Shown here piece after piece: positions 58,303 through 64,000 of a DNA stretch of 64,000 bases; position 1 is the first letter of the stretch, and each line of letters opens with the position of its first letter. The stretch is from Neckera pumila (Eukaryota > Streptophyta > Bryopsida > Hypnales > Neckeraceae), in contig OZ018413.1 in assembly GCA_963969595.1 (NCBI GenBank), positions 2,110,501 through 2,174,500 on the forward strand, written 5' to 3'. The notes below the pieces were generated by a model. The model was not told where the DNA came from, did not search any database, and saw nothing but the letters and a program-made list of their open reading frames with translations. The position numbers and the translations under genes were made by a program.

Positions 58303-59228
58303 TTAACCCCTAAAGTTCCATGACTATATTTTCATCGAAAATGCTCAAAAATTGTCATTTTTAGTACAAGTACCCAATTTTTGAAAAAAAAAAAAATTTT
58401 GACACATGTAACCATAGGATCTTGCAGTATGATGACTTGAGAACATGAGGTAAAAGTTTCAGAAAATTCCATCACGTGGATTGCAAGATATAAGCATTCA
58501 AATCCCTAAAATCATTTTTTTGGCCCTGCAAAAAACAAGGCAGCTGCACTTCACAAGCTCACTTTTTGATGAAAAATGTCCAAAATGATGGTGCTTATTT
58601 GGATTCTTTTCCTAGACAAGTTGGCTACATGCTTGAAAATTTTCACTTCAATTGGAATTGTCCAACATATAGGAAAAAAATAGTAAGTAGATAGTAGTAG
58701 AAAATGATTCAAAATACTAAATTGTCAAGAATTTAATTATAGAATTGAAAAATGCCAATCCCAATGGTTGCAGTGTTGTAATAAACAATCTACATTCTAG
58801 GATTTTATTTTTTTCAAAAAATGTTGAAAATGGAGTAAGATGAAGGACTTCAAAGTTTATTTTAGAATAGAGAATCTATAACTGCTTGCAAACTAAAAAT
58901 CTTCATAACTTTTGACTCATTGATCAAAACGGGATGATTCAAATCTTTTCATATATATATAACTCTAGAAAACAAATTTCAAATTTTTATTTTTGGAATT
59001 TTTATTTTGTTATCTCTATGAATTGCCCAATTACAAAAAAATAATATATTAGGCCATAACTTTTTACTCACATTTCCAAATTGCATAAAATTTAGTGCAT
59101 ATGAAAGAAATTCTTTGTGCCCAGCTTTTATTAAAATTTCAGCCTAAAATATAGAAATCTCTAATCACACATACCTGCCCAAAATTTCTATACGACAAAA
59201 AAATGCATGCCGGCCCTTTAGGGGTTAA
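58303..59228. mobile_element. TTAA-flanked ~930-bp element (copy D)
   Basis: Left end TTAACCCCTAAAGTTCCATG, right end GGCCCTTTAGGGGTTAA, 926 bp. It is in the same orientation as copy C, 640 bp away, and similar through its whole length, so the two are one subfamily. Non-coding. Confidence 0.83.
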
Positions 59229-59842
59229 ACCTTCCTTTGACACCCGTCTACAAACACAAGACAAACTTTACAATTAACTCTATTGAGGTAGAAAAACCCA
59301 TTAGTGCACTTGTTCCCATTCTTGTAACCTAGACTGTCACTAAATCTGTCCCTAGACTTCCCATTAATGTATCCTTGAAATGAATTATTTTAATTCACTG
59401 ACGCATTTGAAGGGCATATACCTAACTCTCATTTACTGACTATAGATTTTTGCAGATTTCAGTTTTGGGTCCACCTATGTGATAGTTTCAATGGTCTAGG
59501 GAACCGCCACTTTGAAAAATAAGAGAAATTACATACTACAACCAAAAAATCTATTTTTTTTTTTAATATTCATGATTTTCACTTGCCAATGCTACAAAAA
59601 TATTGTTTTTAGTAAAAGGTGCCTCCAACTACGCTGAATTGCTTAATGTTTACAGATTTGGGTGTTTCTACCTTATGTCTTGTAAGTCTGTAAAATTTTC
59701 CATAAAATAATTGGAATGAGTGTGCCATTGATTCACTAATGTGGTCAAGTTGGGTCTAACTTAGCCTGCTGCGAAGTCAAGGTCGATGAGGAACTTCAGA
59801 ATACGGGACCACATGGCAGAGAGAGTTCATGCCCTTCAGCCA

Positions 59843-60690
59843 TGTAATCTTACAATCGGCCAATTTGAACCATTTAAAGGTTTTTGCATAGCATAGAAAA
59901 ATAACTGGAATATTTCATTTTGCATAATTATCATGCAATTTTCATGCAATCTTAACCAAGCATACAAAATTTTACTTTCAAAAAAGCAAAATTTCATTTT
60001 TGATGAATTTCTAAAGTTAATTTTCATAGTTTTACATAATATTTTATTGAGAACAATTGGTGATGAATTTTTTTAATCCGATTGCATAGATATCTAGGAA
60101 ACATCCATATGCACATCTTTCATATTAATAAACACCCATTAAGTTACAAAAATATGAGCTAGGAAGAGTTGAATGTGAAGCGTCATGTGACCAAAATTTG
60201 TGAAATAGATATCTTTATTTTTTAAAAAGACTTTTGCAAAGTGATTGTAACATCATGCTAAAATGTACAAAGTTAGTTACAATGTGGGTCAAATAGCAAA
60301 ATCTTGTTAAAATATAAAGATATCTATTTCACAAATTTTGGTCAAATGACGCTTCACATTTAACTCTTCTGAGCTCATATTTTTGTTACTTAGTAGGGTG
60401 TTTTTTAATATGAAAGATGTGCGTATAGATATTCCCTCCATATCTATGCAATTGGACTTTGAAAATTCATCACCAATTGTTCTCAATAAAATATTATGTA
60501 AAAACCATGAAAATTAACTTTAGAAATTCATCAAATATGGAATTTTGCTTTTATGAAACTGAAATTTTGTATGCTTGATTGATATTGCTTGAAGATTGAG
60601 TATTAATTATGCTTACCAAAATATACAAATTATATTGCACATTGTAAAAAAGAATGTAAATGGCTCAAATTGGCCAGTTGTAAGATTACA
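59843..60690. mobile_element. Long-TIR (foldback or MULE-like) element
   Basis: It begins TGTAATCTTACAATCGGCCA and ends with the inverse (TGGCCAGTTGTAAGATTACA). The ~380-bp arms pair in order: 'gcatagatatctagg', 'cacatctttcatattaa', 'gaagcgtcatgtgaccaaaatt' and 'gaaatagatatctttat' each recur inverted in the right arm. A ~75-bp centre separates them. There is no transposase. Arms this long suit a MULE-derived or foldback element, but no target duplication was established. Confidence 0.75.
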
Positions 60691-61408
60691 GTATCTGATT
60701 GTATATTATGGGACCACTATTTTTAAGCTTAGTACTAGATGTGGCTACGGCTAGACTTGTAATCCAGAGTTGGGGATATTTTGGAGTTTTACTATCTGTT
60801 TTCCTTTATTTTACATATTAAAAATCAAATTCTCTGGTAACCACTTATTTTCTCTATTTTTCTTTTCTAAATAGAAATTCCATAGATTTTTCCATTATTT
60901 TTTTCTTTCTAATTCTACGAACTACATAAAATTATTAAGCAATGCTGGGGGGTCCTTTTGCATCCCCCAAAACATGGAGCCTCCTACGGTTGCATCCACC
61001 AATTGCTTGTTGCCTACACTGTTCATTTTTTGCAGAGTCAATTAGCTCGTTGTTGACACCGACATGACCTACAAAGTCAGAACTAGCCAGCCACTAGTAT
61101 TGCTCTGATTATAACTAATCTTCCTCTCTGGTATCCAAGGAGGAATTATCCCTTTGGCGAAGGGGTACACATAAGCTTTGTTAACAATGTTATATAATGT
61201 TGAACTAGCCGCCAGTTTTTCCCAAAGATTGATATGGTCTTGACTTCTTTTTCATGTTTGGAGGATGAAAGGGATAAATGTAAATATCTCCCCCTCCTCT
61301 AGACCATTAAGTTTTGTAATTTATGACCTCCCCTTTCAAAAGTTGGGATCTTCAATTCCAAATATGAGTTCAAAATTTTCCAATGTGACCATCTATTGGT
61401 AAATAATA
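60691..61408. other. Intergenic, no feature seen
   Basis: AT-rich with no supported gene or element. Confidence 0.35.
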
Positions 61409-61625
61409 CTCCCTCCATCCCAAAATGATCTTCCGGTTTGACAAAATGTTAGTAATTTTTTGCTTAAAAAAAGGTTATTTCAAGTTGTTTTGAACTTTAA
61501 GCAGAATTTTGGTGCACTTGAGCTATTGAGTTTCATAGCCCTTTTCAATTAAAGTGTAGCATCGAGCTTATGGCAATAAAATAAAGAGAACTAAAAAATC
61601 ATTTTGAATTCTGAGATGGAAGGAG
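61409..61625. mobile_element. Stowaway-like MITE (217 bp)
   Basis: TA-flanked, with ends CTCCCTCCATCCCAAAATGA and the approximate inverse TCATTTTGAATTCTGAGATG then GAAGGAG. Non-coding. Confidence 0.75.
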
Positions 61626-64000
61626 TAATTTTTTTTATTTTTTCCTAAGATAAATATACCTCAAAACAAGATGAATTTTAATTGTAGCTACTATATGCAA
61701 CCTAGTCAAACCAATTTATGGAACAACTAATGAAAGGTGAGGTCAAAGATCATGTATATGCTATATAAGTGCCATGTGGGTGTCATTATATGCTCCAATT
61801 TGTTGTGACATGTTTTGAATTTCTACATTTGGGTCCAATTGGGGAATGAAGGGATGGAATTCTTGTATCACAAAAATAGATTTACCTAAACCCAAGAGTT
61901 TTTTGGAGTTGGAAAGATATTGTTTTATCATACATGCAAACAAAGATTTTCATTGATTATTTCTATATGAGTAGGAAGAAAACAAGTGAAGGAACAGAAT
62001 GGTATTCTCAAAAAAATCTCAAGCGCCATGATATTCAAATGTGCTGCAATCAGTTGTTTTTCAATATGCCAGTGGTGAAGCTTTTATACAAATTGGATGT
62101 ATGATATATTGTGGGAAAACTCTCAATAATGTCATTTCAATGATATATTAAAAATATATGTATCCAATCATATGGATATGATCTATTGACTATTAATGAT
62201 GGGCTTTGTTTAAAATTTCTTGAATTTTTTTTTCAATATTATACATTATAACAATTAGCATTTATGAAAATTTAACTACTTCAAGGCGTTTAAGGAGTTT
62301 GAGGGTTAGATAGAGGAATCAGAGTCTGGCCACTATTGCCCAGCCAAATAGCCAAGGGGAAGAGGGGTTGGCAAGCTCTGTACACATGGCGAGCACTATG
62401 ACTCCAAGTTCTCCCATTGTGGGCTGGACAACTCCCTCCACTATTATTAACCACTTGCATGTGCATTGAAGGCACCTTAACTTTAAAAAAACAAAACAGA
62501 TTATCTTATGTTCTCTCAATTTTATTGGTTCTAAGCCCCAAGGATGTATCAGCAGAGTCAATTGCAGGCTCTGGGAATATTTTCCCATTCATGGGATGCT
62601 GAGGAGAAAAGGCCAAAATGTGGCGCGCCTGGAATAAAGAAAACATACTGCCAAGTGGGAGTGGAGGATGTCCTGGCTCTTGACCCCTGCCAACTCTCCC
62701 TTGGCTAGGTGTGGTGAGTAGGGGTGGACATGCTCTCAATTTGAAGACGTACTATATATAAGATTATATTATATTGACTCTAGTGACCAAGTGTCAAGTT
62801 TTTCATTCATCCAATTATTTTAAGATTTTTGAATGACTTTCATGGTATTCCAAAAAACATGCACATAGGCATTTAGTAATTAGATCATTTTTTAGCTAAC
62901 CAATTTTGTAATTTAAGGCCCATCATTTCAATTAGATCCCTTTTAAAAATTTAAAATGATTAAGTCTACCTCCTTCCAAATACCCTATCATCAATTTATA
63001 TAGAACATTCCCTCTTTTCTCTATTATAGAGAAAAGAGGGAATATTTCTTTTTAGTCTTCTTTAGTAAATGTTCATTGGATGAAGTGCACTTTTCAAAAC
63101 AATCACCAGATGTCCACCTACTGGAAGATTAAGCATTGAATTTAAATTAAGGTGTTACCCCATGTAGACTGTCGATGCTATTTTCATTTTTGTTCTTTTG
63201 CCAATGACTTGATAAAAAAAATTTGCTTCTTTTCACAATGAAGATGGATGCTTTTAGTAATCTTGCTACCTCTTTATATTTATTTTGGACATTTGGATTA
63301 TTTTTGGATTTTATCATTACAGAAAATTTCAGGCCATGGGAGGGCTGCTAGAATGCATGAAAATGTGCAATAAGAGAAAATATCATCCCAAAAAGCCGTC
63401 AGGGAATCTGTAAAGTGAGCAGTCAATCCGTGTGCCCCATCGGATTTCTGATTAAAAGTGTATTTAAGTGTTTTTTTTCACCATACTTGCACATTTGTTG
63501 AAACCCTAACGGCCCTTCACAGGGTCTGGATTTTCTGTAATGAGGGATCTTTGCCAAAAAGTACAGTGAAAATGGATCACACCTATTGTACCTTGATTAA
63601 ATTTTTTTTCTAAAATGTAAGTTTTGTTCATAAAATGTTTTCTTTTGAATTTTAGTTCAATCAGAAAGGTATAGCTTACAAAGTCTAATTTTCCTTTTAT
63701 CTTGAATTTTTGGAAATTTATTACAATTGAGTGCTTTATTGCAATTATAAGTTTAGCACCTATTGCTATAGAATGGCAAATTTTACAAATTTTGGTGAAA
63801 TCAATGATTTTCATTCACAATGTTGATCTTAATTGTAAAATATATAATTTATGGTAAAAAAATGGATTCTTTTCGTCAATTTTCTAATTGATGTAAATTT
63901 TTTAAACTACTACTTCAAAAGATTGTAGTAAATTCACTATTCACCAAACTTCATGAAAAATTTACATACTATAGTAGATTCATGCCGTCAACTACAAAAA
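61626..64000. other. Intergenic to window end, with one palindrome
   Basis: No gene supported. Short open frames near 62290-62740 overlap on both strands and show no family. A near-perfect 37-bp palindrome lies at 63007-63043. Confidence 0.4.
63007..63043. repeat. 37-bp palindrome
   Basis: Two 18-base arms (ATTCCCTCTTTTCTCTAT and its exact inverse) around a single T. No loop or T-tract suggests a terminator. It could be a very short foldback relic. Confidence 0.8.

Noticed and set aside
1..64000. CRISPR arrays, rRNA operons, operons or prophage-like islands
   Set aside because: No regular direct-repeat/spacer array or rRNA sequence was seen. The intron-rich genes show this is eukaryotic nuclear DNA, where bacterial-type features are not expected.

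Overview
This window looks like nuclear DNA of a land plant. The genes are intron-rich with GT-AG junctions, the exons are GC-balanced, and they sit in AT-rich intergenic DNA full of short non-autonomous transposons. The encoded families (LRRNT2-type LRR protein, nodulin-like/NFD4 transporter, TMEM45/DUF716 protein, receptor-kinase fragment) are plant-like. A gene resembling the centriole-linker protein LRRC45 suggests a plant with flagellated sperm (moss, liverwort, hornwort, lycophyte or fern), since seed plants other than cycads and Ginkgo lack centrioles. The lineage is an inference; the species cannot be told from sequence alone.

Layout. 1-2 kb: a secreted, probably GPI-anchored LRR protein (+). 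2.5-5 kb: a TTAA-flanked repeat, a small TIR element and a 71-bp tandem repeat. 6.1-8.2 kb: a two-exon TMEM45-family membrane protein (-), with diverged tandem duplications in its intron. 10.4-10.6 kb: a receptor-kinase fragment. 12.9-14.4 kb: a small three-exon gene (-) for a predicted mitochondrial protein of unknown role. 17.3-20 kb: a dead hAT transposase in one reading frame, broken only by stop codons. 22-28.2 kb: a 14-exon nodulin-like MFS transporter (+). 34.2-35.6 kb: URM1 (-, four exons), divergent from a two-exon FAM173/ATPSCKMT-like methyltransferase (+, 36.5-37.6 kb). 37.7-46.4 kb: a 25-exon LRRC45-like gene (-), convergent with the methyltransferase. 46.8-64 kb: no credible gene, only nested repeats.

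The exon models were built by hand from splice motifs, reading-frame phase and family alignment from memory. Phases close exactly in all multi-exon models, but no transcript evidence was available. The genes are unrelated housekeeping or accessory genes and do not form a pathway. URM1 (tRNA thiolation), the methyltransferase (protein lysine methylation, by family) and the LRRC45-like protein (centriole or basal-body linker, by homology) are independent functions that happen to be neighbours.

The most unusual content is a family of ~930-bp elements bounded by TTAA and CCCCTAAAG-type inverted ends, a piggyBac-like signature that is unexpected in a plant. Next are the LRRC45-like gene and the hAT relic, all of whose in-frame stops fit C-to-T changes. 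I did not find a convincing new molecular system.
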